DNA of 64,000 nt, taken from positions 1,445,203 through 1,509,202 of the forward strand of contig NZ_NIBV01000001.1 of NCBI RefSeq assembly GCF_002632585.1. The letters run 5' to 3'. This document shows positions 51,056 through 60,737 of this stretch, piece by piece (the stretch's first letter is position 1; every line of letters starts with the position of its first letter). The translations under genes and the position numbers were made by a program. This DNA comes from Xenorhabdus szentirmaii DSM 16338. Its GTDB lineage: Bacteria; Pseudomonadota; Gammaproteobacteria; Enterobacterales; Enterobacteriaceae. The notes beneath the pieces were generated by a model. That model saw only the letters and a list, made by a program, of their open reading frames with translations, ran no database searches and was not told where the DNA came from.

Positions 51056-52221
51056 TATGCCACTCCCAATATCAGGCTGGTGTTATTGCCACCAAAAGCA
51101 AAAGAGTTCGACATGACAATCGATTTTTCCAGTGGTTGTGGTTGGTCTAGCAAACCACAGTAAGCAAGTGAAGCGTCTTTTCCTGTGCGTGAAAAATCCT
51201 GCGGGGGGAGTGGCAGATGACGTGTCAACAGGAGCCAACAAAGTGCGGCTTCACAAGCACCTGCCGCACCGAGGGTGTGGCCCGTCAAGTGTTTGGTTGA
51301 ACTGCACGGCGTATTTTCACCAAAGAGTTGGTTGATGACATGGGATTCCATCTGGTCATTCAATTTCGTGCCGGTGCCATGCAGATTGATATAGCCGATG
51401 TCTGCGGGAACAAGCCCGGCGTTGTCCAGCGCCATATTGATGGCTTCAATTGCCCCTTTCCCTTCGGGATGGGGGGCAGACATATGCCATGCATCACTGG
51501 ACTCGCCCACGCCGAGCAGTGCAACAGGCTGGGGATCGCGTGTCAGCAGCATCAATGTCGAAGCCTCACCGATGTTAATGCCTTGGCGGTTTTCACCAAA
51601 TGGTTCGCACTGGACGGGAGAAAGTGCTTCAAGGCTATGGAATCCGTTGATTGGCATGCGGCTTAATGTATCCGCACCACCGACAATGGCGGCATCAACC
51701 AACCCCATTTCAATGAGGCGCTGCCCACTGATAATGGCGCGTGAGCTGGATGAACAGGCCGTGGAGAGGGTGAAGGCTGGTCCATCAATACCAAGGTAAT
51801 TAGCCAGAAAACGGGAAGGATCACCCAATTCTTGCTGATAATAATGGTAGTGTTCATCCTCTTGTTGATGAAGGGTCCGGCTAACATGCCGGTCACCTTC
51901 GTTGAGCCCGGAGGTGCTAGTTCCCATGATAACGGCGATGCGCTCCCGGCCGTGGCGGGCAATGGCTTCGTCTACCTGTGGTTTTATTTGCATTAAGGCC
52001 GCCAACAATAGGCGATTATTGCGGCTGTTGTGTTCAGGCAAAACATCAGGGATGGCGGGAAGCTCGCTGTCAATGCCACCCAAACAGCAGGTTTTATCAG
52101 GCTGTAACCAGCCAGAACGCTCGTACATGCCGGGAGCGTGCCCGAGTACAAGATTCTGCGCAATTTCATCCAGATTATTGCCCAAGGCATTGAGCATGCC
52201 TACGGCTGAAATGTAAATCAT
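51055..52221 (-). CDS. apeO: Aryl polyene ketosynthase ApeO
   Basis: A 388-residue elongating ketosynthase with full catalytic triad: Cys156 in STACSSSSRA, His281 in NLHGTGTKLND and His315 in HLTGHTLGAAG. By analogy with the characterised Xenorhabdus enzyme it acts as a heterodimer with the chain-length-factor-like ApeC, adding malonyl units to 4-hydroxybenzoyl-ACP. It starts 4 bases after the apeN stop. Confidence 0.93.
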   Translation of the reverse strand: MIYISAVGMLNALGNNLDEIAQNLVLGHAPGMYERSGWLQPDKTCCLGGIDSELPAIPDVLPEHNSRNNRLLLAALMQIKPQVDEAIARHGRERIAVIMGTSTSGLNEGDRHVSRTLHQQEDEHYHYYQQELGDPSRFLANYLGIDGPAFTLSTACSSSSRAIISGQRLIEMGLVDAAIVGGADTLSRMPINGFHSLEALSPVQCEPFGENRQGINIGEASTLMLLTRDPQPVALLGVGESSDAWHMSAPHPEGKGAIEAINMALDNAGLVPADIGYINLHGTGTKLNDQMESHVINQLFGENTPCSSTKHLTGHTLGAAGACEAALCWLLLTRHLPLPPQDFSRTGKDASLAYCGLLDQPQPLEKSIVMSNSFAFGGNNTSLILGVA

Positions 52222-52224
52222 GGT

Positions 52225-52788
52225 TTATTCTTCCAGATGCTGAATGGCAATATCGTAGCCAAAAATAAACTGTTGGACACGGATCGGGCGCCGTGTACCA
52301 TTTTGGGTTTCATAATGAATCTCTGTAATTAATTTCCCCTCTTTGTCATGGAGTTGACGAAGATTCCCGTTATCCTGAAGTTTCCATCCACTGGGCAACT
52401 GGGCCTGCCAAGCCGCAATGGGCCAATAACTGAGCATGATATCGGCCAGAACCTGATTGGCAGGAGGAAGCTCCGGCAACACAATGGCGTGCTCGGCATG
52501 AATGCCCTTTTCATCGTAATCCAGCTTAAACAGCCTGATGCCCAAGGAAGACAAACCCGCCAGTGACAGATGCTGGGCATCCGCATTGAGCAGCACAATC
52601 AGTGACTGTGATTTGCCCTTTACCGTTGCAGTCAGCAATTGCTGTTCATTAATGGCCGGTGTGATGGCGGGTGCTGGCAGAAAAACACGGACACCCGGTT
52701 TAAGCCACGCACTGGGCGAGTTGTCTTGCGGGAAATGTGTACAGGCTGCCAACAGGCAAGTCAGGGACAGGATAAATCGCCGTATCAT
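52225..52788 (-). CDS. apeN: Lipoprotein ApeN (DUF3261 type)
   Basis: A 187-residue predicted outer membrane lipoprotein. The lipobox LLAAC places the lipidated cysteine at residue 16. The mature part has a beta-rich pattern (VKGKSQSLIVLLNADAQHLSLAG; GWKLQDNGNLRQL), reminiscent of LolB-like folds, fitting a role in receiving the polyene lipid at the outer membrane. It overlaps apeM by 4 bp. The function is inferred from cluster context. Confidence 0.88.
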   Translation of the reverse strand: MIRRFILSLTCLLAACTHFPQDNSPSAWLKPGVRVFLPAPAITPAINEQQLLTATVKGKSQSLIVLLNADAQHLSLAGLSSLGIRLFKLDYDEKGIHAEHAIVLPELPPANQVLADIMLSYWPIAAWQAQLPSGWKLQDNGNLRQLHDKEGKLITEIHYETQNGTRRPIRVQQFIFGYDIAIQHLEE

Positions 52789-55109
52789 GATTTCTTTTTC
52801 CTTTTTTGGCGTTCAGGCATTGCCAGCGGGGATAGCAGGAATGCCGTAAAGATCCCGCTGCACAGCACGATGCCAAAACTACTGATGGCTTGAGTGTGAC
52901 TGAATACCAGCATGCCCAAAGTGAGCAACGAAGTGCACATTGCGACACTGATTGCCAGTAAAGAAGTCAATGCCGTTCCTCTTGGGTTACTGAAAAACAG
53001 GGTATAGTTGATGCCAATGCCCAACACCAGAACCAAAGCCAGAATTGAGAACAAATTAAGGCTATGGCCGCTGAAACCGAGAACCGCCAGCCCACAACCG
53101 AGGGACAGCAATGAGGGCAATATGCTGGTGATACCACGCCGCACACCAAGCCGCACAAGGTAACTGACCGCGATAAGCATAATTGATCCCACCAGCAACC
53201 AACCAAGCATGGTGCGGTAAAATTTAAACATCTCATCAAAAGCCAGTTTGCGATCTACCCAACTGACACCTTCCTGTTTTTCCGCCAATTGGCGCATCAG
53301 CACACTGTCTTTCACGCCGTTGACGGGCAACAAAACCCCACTTTGCCCCTCTGGCAACGTTATCCACATCAAACGCCATCCTTCGCTGACAACACTGGTG
53401 AGCCATTCGTTCGGTGTGACGGTCATGGGGTGAGTATCGGGTTGCTTGATGGTTATCCCAGCCTCCGCCAAACGGGCCATAACAAGGGGAATGGCCGCCT
53501 TGAGCAGTGCAAGATCCTTGCGTTGCTGGGCAAGGGAAGAGAGGGGAAGGCGTTGGTAATCACGAATGTTGCCTTGTTGCCTCTCTGCATCCAGTTTTGG
53601 GATAAAGGATTCCAGCCGTTGCAGAGTTTGTTCTGCATTCTCGCCGTAAACCACGAACCATTTTTGGTCACTGCGTTGCCCGGTCAATGTGGCGATGCGT
53701 TGCTCCTGCTGATGGATGTCCTGCGGCAAATCCTGCAATTGGGCAATGTCATCATTGATCTGCAAACGGGAAATTCCCAGTACCGCAAAAATGGCCAAAA
53801 TGGCAGGCAGGCCCATTGCAAATCGCTTGTTGCGGCGCCACAAAGCCAGCCAGCGCATGAGCGTGATCATGGCAGGAATAGGGCGTACCGGCAGATTCTT
53901 TACCAATGAAGGATACCAGCAAACGACAGTCAGGCAGGACGCCGTTAGCCCTGCGGCGGCGAATACAGCCAATTGGCGCAAACCGGGGAAAGGGGCGAAC
54001 ATCATGATCAGATAAGCAATGACCGTCGTCGCCAATGCCATTAACAAAGCAGGCAACACTTTTTGCATACTTTGCCACGGCGTGACTTCTTGCCCATGCA
54101 CCATCCGCTCTGTCAGATAGTAAATGGCATAATCAGCGGAAATACCGATGATACTGATGCTCATGACCAGCGTCATGAAATGCAATTCACCAAAGAGACT
54201 TAATGTCGCGACTGTACCCGCCAATGCACCAGTACTGATGGAGAGGACACACAACAACAACGGCTTGGAGGAACGGAAAACACCGTAGATCAATAAAAAT
54301 ACCCCGAATACGGTGGCACTGCCTAATGTCGAAATATCGTGTTTTGCCTGTTGTGTTGCGTAATCACTGTAAAACAGCGTGCCCCGAGACATCACTTCTG
54401 CATCGGGAAATTGCGTTTTCAGCGATTGTTGCAACTGTTCCAGTTCAGTGACAGCATGATGCCCTTGCTGCATATCAAAAGAGGGGCTTTGGAGTTCACC
54501 GTGGAGCAGATACCAATTTCTACCGGCATTATCTTTGGCGACCAACCAGCCATTTTGAAGCCGCAATTGGCTGGATGTCTGCTGGAGGGCCAATTGTGAC
54601 CCCCTGACCAGCATTAAGGGGTCATTGCTCAATTCTTGCCCGCTGACACCGGAAAAAGCGGAATAGACCTGAGACAATATCCAGTTTGCCTGCAAGCTGC
54701 CATCGTCTTTCAATCTGCCACGCGTGGCGGGATCGAGCATCGCGTTTCTGTGTTCGTAGTAAAAACGACCCCATGCTTGTTGCTGCTCTGTGGTCATCGG
54801 CCCTTTGATGCGGGTCAGAAAGGGCACCTTTTGCAGATGTTCCAACCAGTATTGGGCCGGTTTTTCATCTTCTTTCTTGCCGGGGCTGACCATCCACACC
54901 AATTGGCGGTCAAGGCGCTGCATGAACTCCTCTTGCAATGCGGGGGGCATGTTCCCGGCACTTTGTGCGGGTAACAGCGCCAATACGCTGGTGGACAAGC
55001 GAGATTGAGGCAGCAGAACGGTTAAGGCAATCAGCAAGGCAGCACACACCAACAACCAGAATAATGCCGGTAGGTGCGGCTCAGAATTTGAAGTGTTGCT
55101 CTTCTTCAT
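52785..55109 (-). CDS. apeM: MMPL/RND-family exporter ApeM
   Basis: A 774-residue membrane exporter with the RND/MMPL plan: helix 1 (about 15-34), a large periplasmic loop, a block of five helices (about 250-410, with ISIIGISADYAIYYLTERM carrying the GxxxDY signature), a second periplasmic loop and a second helix block (about 635-760, with LVLGIGINYTLFFSNPRG). It likely moves the polyene lipid across or out of the inner membrane. It overlaps apeL by 29 bp and apeN by 4 bp. Confidence 0.93.
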   Translation of the reverse strand: MKKSNTSNSEPHLPALFWLLVCAALLIALTVLLPQSRLSTSVLALLPAQSAGNMPPALQEEFMQRLDRQLVWMVSPGKKEDEKPAQYWLEHLQKVPFLTRIKGPMTTEQQQAWGRFYYEHRNAMLDPATRGRLKDDGSLQANWILSQVYSAFSGVSGQELSNDPLMLVRGSQLALQQTSSQLRLQNGWLVAKDNAGRNWYLLHGELQSPSFDMQQGHHAVTELEQLQQSLKTQFPDAEVMSRGTLFYSDYATQQAKHDISTLGSATVFGVFLLIYGVFRSSKPLLLCVLSISTGALAGTVATLSLFGELHFMTLVMSISIIGISADYAIYYLTERMVHGQEVTPWQSMQKVLPALLMALATTVIAYLIMMFAPFPGLRQLAVFAAAGLTASCLTVVCWYPSLVKNLPVRPIPAMITLMRWLALWRRNKRFAMGLPAILAIFAVLGISRLQINDDIAQLQDLPQDIHQQEQRIATLTGQRSDQKWFVVYGENAEQTLQRLESFIPKLDAERQQGNIRDYQRLPLSSLAQQRKDLALLKAAIPLVMARLAEAGITIKQPDTHPMTVTPNEWLTSVVSEGWRLMWITLPEGQSGVLLPVNGVKDSVLMRQLAEKQEGVSWVDRKLAFDEMFKFYRTMLGWLLVGSIMLIAVSYLVRLGVRRGITSILPSLLSLGCGLAVLGFSGHSLNLFSILALVLVLGIGINYTLFFSNPRGTALTSLLAISVAMCTSLLTLGMLVFSHTQAISSFGIVLCSGIFTAFLLSPLAMPERQKRKKKS

Positions 55110-55704
55110 TACTCAGCGTCTCTGGTGTCAATCGGTGTTGTGTGAAAGAGAGTTCTGTGCGATCACCTTGGCGATCGGCAAGTAGAATGCCATCAAGATT
55201 TTTCTGTCCATTCAGGGTAATTGCCGTGAATAACTTGTCCAACGGTGAAGTTTTGGGTGTCAGTACCAAACGCCATTTTTCCTGTCCCAGATCGTGGAAT
55301 TCGATGGTGAAGTTTTCCGCCAGTACGGTACGGTCGGCTTGAAACAGGGCGCGCATCAGATGATTGAATTGGAACAGTTGCGGATTGGAATCTGCGGTAA
55401 TGACTTGCGGCGCTTGCCCCGGCAAAACCTGCACCATGTGACTGTCGTTCAATACCATTGTCAGTGGAAACGGTTTTTGCTGATGCCACCATAACCCCTT
55501 GTGCGGTGAAACCAGCATTTCACCGCTGGAGTTCAGGGGCTGGGACATCCCTTGGATTTGGCGCACTTGCTTGAAATCAGCCCGAACGACAGGTTGATGA
55601 GCGAATCGTTGCTGCAATTCATCAAGCGTAATGCCATGGGCCACGTTATTGAACAGCAGGAAATTTACTGTCAGGAAGAACTGGAACCCCCGCCATGCAT
55701 TCAT
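55081..55704 (-). CDS. apeL: LolA-like outer membrane lipid carrier ApeL
   Basis: A 207-residue secreted protein. A signal peptide (hydrophobic about 9-20, cleavage after AHG near 24) is followed by a LolA/LolB-like half-barrel (VVRADFKQVRQIQG; SSGEMLVSPHKGLWWHQQKPFP; LVLTPKTSPLDKLFTAITL). It probably ferries the polyene lipid across the periplasm between ApeM and ApeN. The role is inferred from fold and context. Confidence 0.9.
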   Translation of the reverse strand: MNAWRGFQFFLTVNFLLFNNVAHGITLDELQQRFAHQPVVRADFKQVRQIQGMSQPLNSSGEMLVSPHKGLWWHQQKPFPLTMVLNDSHMVQVLPGQAPQVITADSNPQLFQFNHLMRALFQADRTVLAENFTIEFHDLGQEKWRLVLTPKTSPLDKLFTAITLNGQKNLDGILLADRQGDRTELSFTQHRLTPETLSNEEEQHFKF

Positions 55705-56123
55705 GGTTTGACTCCCATACGTTCAAATAAAATGTCTGGGCTGACAAAGCACATTTCCTTTGTCTTTTCAGATACAGCAACTTGAATGGTGTAACCGAGG
55801 GTGGTTTTTTGGCCGCTGGCCGCATCAAAAACCTGATAGGCAATTTTCAACCGATTTTCATACTCTTCAATGGTGGCCCTGATACGAATTTTTTGCTCGA
55901 AGAGCACCGAGGCACGATACTTAATCTTGGCATCCACAACAGGCCAGACATAGCCTGACTCACGCATTTCGCTATAACCATAATTGATCTGGTTCATTAA
56001 CGCTTCTCGGGCTATTTCAAAATAGCGGAAGTAATTGCCATGCCAGACAACCCCCATTGGGTCGGCATCATGGAATGGCACGGTCAATTCAACCTCGGCA
56101 GTAAAACGGGGGTCAGTTAGCAT
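55701..56123 (-). CDS. apeK: 4HBT-type thioesterase ApeK
   Basis: A 140-residue hotdog thioesterase with the YbgC/4HBT motif FHDADPMGVVWHGNYFRYFE (about 17-36), in which Asp21 is the expected catalytic residue. It would release the acyl chain from ACP or edit stalled chains in the aryl polyene pathway. It overlaps apeL by 4 bp and begins 4 bases after the apeJ stop. Confidence 0.92.
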   Translation of the reverse strand: MLTDPRFTAEVELTVPFHDADPMGVVWHGNYFRYFEIAREALMNQINYGYSEMRESGYVWPVVDAKIKYRASVLFEQKIRIRATIEEYENRLKIAYQVFDAASGQKTTLGYTIQVAVSEKTKEMCFVSPDILFERMGVKP

Positions 56124-56126
56124 GTA

Positions 56127-57827
56127 TTATTCCTTATTGGCTCGATCCGTCGGCAATTGCCAAAAATCGAAAAAGTTGAACCAATCAAGCGGTGATTGCA
56201 GCGTGTAGTGTTCAAGTCGGGAAGCATAGTGATCCACCGCCTGCTGTAACGCTTGCTCTCTTTGTTTGCGTGGCAGTTCCAACGGGTTGGCAAAATGCTC
56301 GCAATAAATGTTGAATTGGTTATTTTGCCGGAGGGCAAACATCAATAGCACGGGACAGCGCAATACCGAGGCAAGGATAAATGGCCCTTGTGGAAACGGA
56401 GCGGGGTGGCCGAGAAATTCACTCCAGACAACACGAGGCATATCGGCGCGCGAAGGATTGACGGCAATCCGGTCACCCACAATAGCAACCCATTCGCCCG
56501 CATCAATTTTTTCTTTCAACATGATGGCGGTATCTGCTCCCACATCAGTAACCGGCAATAAATTGATGCCTGCTTGCGGTGAGACTTCTTCAATGATCTG
56601 CTTGAAACGTTGAGCATGCTCAGTGAATACCAAGGCATTGATAGTTTGTTGCCCTGAGTGTTGGGCCAAAGCCCGACAAACTTCAATATCCCCCAAATGT
56701 GAAACCAGCAGTAACTTACCGCCTGAATCGCCATCCAAGAGTGTTTCTTCTGCTCCCGCAGCAAACTTGATATCTTTTCCCCATTTAAAATCACCTCGCC
56801 AACTTGCTATCTTGTCCAGCATTGCCCCGCCAAAACGGAGATAATGGTGATAACTGTTCAACTTGTGTGGCATTGTGAACCCTTTGCGTTGCATGGTGTG
56901 CTTGAGGCGCTCAAGGTACTGGCGGGATGCTTGGCGTTGTGCGCCACCTGTCGCCCAGAAATAACCGACAACGGGATACAGCAACCACTCAAAGGGCTTG
57001 CGTCCCAATTTCCGGTAAACCGCCAACATAAATTTCATGCCAAGCAGCCCCTGACGCTCTTCAATATCGGACCAATGGCGGCGCTTGCGCCACAGCAGCG
57101 ATGGAATGCGCGGCAACATGCCGAAAAAGAGACGGGTATGCATCCATGAAATGCTGAGGTTATCTCGCAACGCATCAAAATGGGACAAACCATTTTCAGG
57201 GTAGGTGACTTTTGTTGGCACAAAGACACTTTCTGTCCCTTGCCAATACAGCCGTACCATGATTTCGATATCAAAATCCATTCGTCGGCCAATCTCCTTT
57301 CTATCCAGCAATTGCAGCGTGGCGGCCAATGGATAAACCCGAAAACCACACATACTGTCTTTGATGGACAAAGAGAGGGTTTCTACCCAAACCCAAAAAT
57401 GCGTAATATAGCGCCCGTAAAGGCGGGATTTCGGTATTGAAACGTCATACATCGGGCGGCCGGAGATTAAGCTTGCAGGATATTGCTGGGCTTTAGCCAG
57501 AAAGAGGGGAATATCCTCAAGGCAGTGCTGCCCGTCGGCATCCACTTGTAAGGCATGGCTGTACCCAGCAGCCACAGCTGCCCGCATTCCTGCCATCACT
57601 GCGCCACCCTTGCCTTGATTGTGCTCAAGGCGGATCAGGGTCACATTGGCAACAGACGTAGCCAGAAAGGCAAGACGGTGTTGAGTATCGGCGTCGCTGC
57701 CATCATCCACAATGAAACAGTGAAGTTGATGGGAGGAGAGCTGCTCCAGTACAGCCTGCATGGTTTTGCCGTGGTTATAACACGGGATCACCACACAAGG
57801 CGTCATTGTGTTCACACTCAACGGCAT
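56127..57827 (-). CDS. apeJ: Bifunctional glycosyltransferase / acyltransferase ApeJ
   Basis: A 566-residue two-domain protein. The N-terminal half is a GT2 glycosyltransferase (VVIPCYNHGKTMQAVLEQL; VDDGSDADTQHRL; ALQVDADGQH carrying the DxD); the C-terminal half (from about 320) is an LpxL/HtrB-like lysophospholipid acyltransferase with LLVSHLGDIEVCRALA and ERLEHYTLQSPLDWFNFFDFW. It likely attaches sugar and acyl chain to build the membrane-anchored polyene lipid. The start overlaps the apeI end by 10 bp. Confidence 0.92.
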   Translation of the reverse strand: MPLSVNTMTPCVVIPCYNHGKTMQAVLEQLSSHQLHCFIVDDGSDADTQHRLAFLATSVANVTLIRLEHNQGKGGAVMAGMRAAVAAGYSHALQVDADGQHCLEDIPLFLAKAQQYPASLISGRPMYDVSIPKSRLYGRYITHFWVWVETLSLSIKDSMCGFRVYPLAATLQLLDRKEIGRRMDFDIEIMVRLYWQGTESVFVPTKVTYPENGLSHFDALRDNLSISWMHTRLFFGMLPRIPSLLWRKRRHWSDIEERQGLLGMKFMLAVYRKLGRKPFEWLLYPVVGYFWATGGAQRQASRQYLERLKHTMQRKGFTMPHKLNSYHHYLRFGGAMLDKIASWRGDFKWGKDIKFAAGAEETLLDGDSGGKLLLVSHLGDIEVCRALAQHSGQQTINALVFTEHAQRFKQIIEEVSPQAGINLLPVTDVGADTAIMLKEKIDAGEWVAIVGDRIAVNPSRADMPRVVWSEFLGHPAPFPQGPFILASVLRCPVLLMFALRQNNQFNIYCEHFANPLELPRKQREQALQQAVDHYASRLEHYTLQSPLDWFNFFDFWQLPTDRANKE

Positions 57828-58177
57828 AGCTTTACCTTTCCTTGGCTTGCCGTTTGGTATCCGTCGCCATTCGGGATTTCCACATCATAATGGAAAGACA
57901 GGAGGTGCTTCTCTTCTTCCCATTTCATTTTCAATCGGAGTTTGTCTTTCGGCAGGAGAGGAAACTGGAATTTCACCATTTCAATGGCAGCAAAAGACCA
58001 ATCTGGTGCAAGCAGAGTTTGGGCATAATGTATTGCCCAATCGATTTGAGCGACACCCGGCAAGAGTGGTTGAATGGGAAAATGCCCACGAAACCAAGCT
58101 AAATCAGGGTCTAAATACAGTTGTATTATGACCTCATTCTGAGCGGGGTGCTCACGGTGAATTTCAATGGGTTTCAT
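57818..58177 (-). CDS. apeI: 3-hydroxyacyl-ACP dehydratase subunit ApeI
   Basis: A 119-residue hotdog dehydratase with the FabA/FabZ hallmark GHFPIQPLLPGVAQIDW (His32). ATG at 58177 is chosen over 58222 because AGGA stands 8 bases before it and it overlaps the apeH stop in the operon's usual way. It forms the ApeI:ApeP heterodimer in the described pathway. The acidic residue normally following the PGV helix is Asp in QIDW. Confidence 0.92.
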   Translation of the reverse strand: MKPIEIHREHPAQNEVIIQLYLDPDLAWFRGHFPIQPLLPGVAQIDWAIHYAQTLLAPDWSFAAIEMVKFQFPLLPKDKLRLKMKWEEEKHLLSFHYDVEIPNGDGYQTASQGKVKLCR

Positions 58178-59546
58178 CAAATAGTTCCTGTAATGCAGGC
58201 CATGAGCGCTTGCTTTGAGCATTCAAGGGAATGGCCTCAATGACTCGCCAGTAACGCGGTAATGCGACGGGTTCTAACAACGGTTTCAATTGGGCGCGCC
58301 AAGCGTGTGAAAACTTGCGTATCCCTTGTTGCCGATAATGTTGATGGGCTTCTTGTTTCAAGACCACCACCACCCCAATGTGGTTGCGGTTTCCCCGACG
58401 GATGAGCAACGCAGCGGCATCCGTGATTTCATTGATTTCACACAGGCGGCGCTCGATCTCTGACAAAGAAATGCGTTTCTCCTCGATTTTTACCGAGCGG
58501 TCACGGCGACCCAGCAATGTGAAGTTACCGTGGTCGTCAAAATCAACGTGATCATCTAACACCAAACCCGCGGGATCAGCGAGCAGGGGAGAAAAGACAC
58601 GCAGGTTTTCTTCTTCATCTCCGAAGAATGACACATCCTTGAATTTTACCCAGAGGGCATCATCGGTTTTGCGGTTGCGCCAAGCCATAATGCCCGTTTC
58701 GGTACAACCATAAATCTCATTGGGGGCAATATTGAGCCACCGCATGACTTGTTCGGCGTGGTTAAAATGCAATGGCCCACCCGCAGAAACCACGAAATGG
58801 CAATCTGGGGCCGGGAGCTTACCATCAAGCCGCTGCAAAAAAGCCGGGCTGCTTATCAGGGCACAACGCGGGCTATTTGCCAATTGCTCAGGAAACTCCA
58901 CCTGCTTGCAGTCGAAAGGTAAACCCAAGGACATGGGCAGCCAAAGGCGGAACGTTAATCCGTATAAATGCTGATGGCTGACCGAAGCCCTGATAATACA
59001 AGATTGCAATTTATCTGCCCACAGGAAAGCCAGCCACTGGGATTCAAGATCCATTACCGCGACCGGTTTAGTGACTTGCTGGGGCATGCCTGTTGAACCG
59101 GATGTGAACATGACCAGCGCTGCATCAGCAGGAATGGCGGGTAGCGGTGTATCAAGGGATGCATGGGCGGTGGCCGCCATCTCCAGATTAGAGGAGGCAA
59201 CCTGCCAGCAAGGACAGGTTAGATTCAGCGGCAAATCCGTCAGCACTCCATCAAACAACGATTGCTGTTCCTGTAATTGGGCTTCGCGGCAATGCCCGGG
59301 AATAACCGGTGTCTTGCCTGCATGCAGCGTTGCCAGCAATGCGACACAGAAAAAGTAGCTATCCTCAAAACATAGGGCCCAGCGGGAAGCTGAGCGTGTT
59401 GTCTGGCCCAGTGTTTCCAGATGCCGGTAGAGTGCGGTGACATCTTGCCGAAGCGTATTCAAATTACGAGTATTGCTGCCCCAACTGATTAGCCTGTTGG
59501 GGCAATTATCCTCTGATAGCCATTGGGATATGGGTTGTGCTTTCAT
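58164..59546 (-). CDS. apeH: Acyl-AMP ligase ApeH (aryl starter activation)
   Basis: A 460-residue ANL-family adenylating enzyme. The P-loop-like MFTSGSTGMPQQVTKP lies near residues 142-157; GCTETGIMAWRNR and DDHVDFDDHGNFTLLGRRDRSVKIEEKRISLSEIER mark the adenylate-binding and hinge motifs. In Xenorhabdus ApeH activates 4-hydroxybenzoate and loads an ACP. ATG at 59546 overlaps the apeG stop (ATGA) and is preferred over the frame start at 59576. Confidence 0.93.
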   Translation of the reverse strand: MKAQPISQWLSEDNCPNRLISWGSNTRNLNTLRQDVTALYRHLETLGQTTRSASRWALCFEDSYFFCVALLATLHAGKTPVIPGHCREAQLQEQQSLFDGVLTDLPLNLTCPCWQVASSNLEMAATAHASLDTPLPAIPADAALVMFTSGSTGMPQQVTKPVAVMDLESQWLAFLWADKLQSCIIRASVSHQHLYGLTFRLWLPMSLGLPFDCKQVEFPEQLANSPRCALISSPAFLQRLDGKLPAPDCHFVVSAGGPLHFNHAEQVMRWLNIAPNEIYGCTETGIMAWRNRKTDDALWVKFKDVSFFGDEEENLRVFSPLLADPAGLVLDDHVDFDDHGNFTLLGRRDRSVKIEEKRISLSEIERRLCEINEITDAAALLIRRGNRNHIGVVVVLKQEAHQHYRQQGIRKFSHAWRAQLKPLLEPVALPRYWRVIEAIPLNAQSKRSWPALQELFDETH

Positions 59547-60133
59547 TTTTTTCTTACCCGTTGGCGCACCAACCATTCAATGGAAATGAGTGATCCAATT
59601 AACAGATAGCTCACCATTCCGTTCCATAATGTCCATAGGTTCATATCGTTATACAGGCAAGTGCCAAGCGCCACTGTGCCATTGAACATAAAGAACAGAC
59701 ACCAGATGTAAGTGACTTTGCGTGTATAGGCAATGCCTTCTGGCGGTAGATGAGGCTCTTTGAATCGAGCCATTCTTTCAATGATGGGAGGCCCATAACG
59801 CAATGAACTGCCAAACACAGTCAGTAAAACGAGATTGACAACCACTGGGTAGTACATCAGCAATTGATGGTTGTGCAGAAATAAACTGGCTAATCCCAGC
59901 GTAATCCCGGCAATGGATAATACCCATCCGGAATTCCAGCCACTATTTTGCGGATTGCGGGATTGCTGCCTGCTCAGCAGCAATCGCAAAACAAAAAACA
60001 GAATAATGACAACCAACATTGTGTGAAATTGACCGCAGTTAACCATCGCCCATACCAAAAAAGGCCAGACGATTAGCATCATGGTATTCACAATGCGGAG
60101 AAATAAAATTAACGAGTTCAATTGATTACCCAA
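59543..60133 (-). CDS. apeG: Membrane protein ApeG
   Basis: A 196-residue integral membrane protein with about five to six helices (about 8-28, 32-48, 66-80, 86-104, 136-158, 165-185) and the motif KVTYIWCLFFMFNGTVA in the fourth-fifth helix region. It matches the COG4648-type protein found in aryl polyene clusters. The function is unknown; roles in assembly or lipid handling are guesses from context. Confidence 0.88.
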   Translation of the reverse strand: MGNQLNSLILFLRIVNTMMLIVWPFLVWAMVNCGQFHTMLVVIILFFVLRLLLSRQQSRNPQNSGWNSGWVLSIAGITLGLASLFLHNHQLLMYYPVVVNLVLLTVFGSSLRYGPPIIERMARFKEPHLPPEGIAYTRKVTYIWCLFFMFNGTVALGTCLYNDMNLWTLWNGMVSYLLIGSLISIEWLVRQRVRKK

Positions 60134-60198
60134 ATGTTTGCTGCGTGTCTCTGCTAAACTGGTTATTCTTCTTCCAACAATTGCTTTTCTTTCAGCAA

Positions 60199-60447
60199 TT
60201 ACTCTTCTTTCAATAATTGTTCGACGGCATCCACAACATCCTGAACGGTATGGACAGATTTAAACGCTTCCGGTTTGATCTTGCGTCCGGTTTTTTTCTG
60301 TAAATGCACGACCATGTCAACGGCATCAATGCTGTCGAGTTCCAAATCTTCATACAGTCGTGATTCAGGGGTAATCTCTTCAGGAGCCAGTTCAAATAAC
60401 TGAACTAACAATTGCGAAACTTCCTGAAAAATGGCTTGTTTTTCCAT
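60199..60447 (-). CDS. apeF: Acyl carrier protein ApeF
   Basis: An 82-residue ACP. The phosphopantetheine site is Ser39 in LELDSIDAVDM. The acidic four-helix pattern and length are standard. It is one of two ACPs in the cluster, directly downstream of apeE. Confidence 0.93.
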   Translation of the reverse strand: MEKQAIFQEVSQLLVQLFELAPEEITPESRLYEDLELDSIDAVDMVVHLQKKTGRKIKPEAFKSVHTVQDVVDAVEQLLKEE

Positions 60448-60461
60448 GATGCCCCCTGTTT

Positions 60462-60734
60462 TTATACTTGCTGCGATTGGATGTAAGCCGCCAATGTGGC
60501 GACAGAAGCGAAGTGTTGGCGCATTTCTTCGCTTTCTGAGGACAACACGATGCTATAGCGGTTTTTGACTGCCAAACCCAGTTCCAATGCATCAATGGAA
60601 TCCAATCCTAAACCGTCGCCAAACAGGGGGGCATCGGTTTCGATGTCAGCCGGTAAGAGATCTTCCAGATTCAGGGTGTCTATAATGAGTTGTTTTATTT
60701 CAATATGTAATTCTTGCATCGTCATATCCGACAT
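60462..60734 (-). CDS. apeE: Acyl carrier protein ApeE
   Basis: A 90-residue ACP with the phosphopantetheine serine at residue 46 (GLGLDSIDALELG). ATG at 60734, three bases after the apeD stop, is used; alternatives four or six codons further are possible. In the described pathway ApeE is the ACP that carries the growing aryl polyene. Confidence 0.92.
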   Translation of the reverse strand: MSDMTMQELHIEIKQLIIDTLNLEDLLPADIETDAPLFGDGLGLDSIDALELGLAVKNRYSIVLSSESEEMRQHFASVATLAAYIQSQQV

Positions 60735-60737
60735 CTA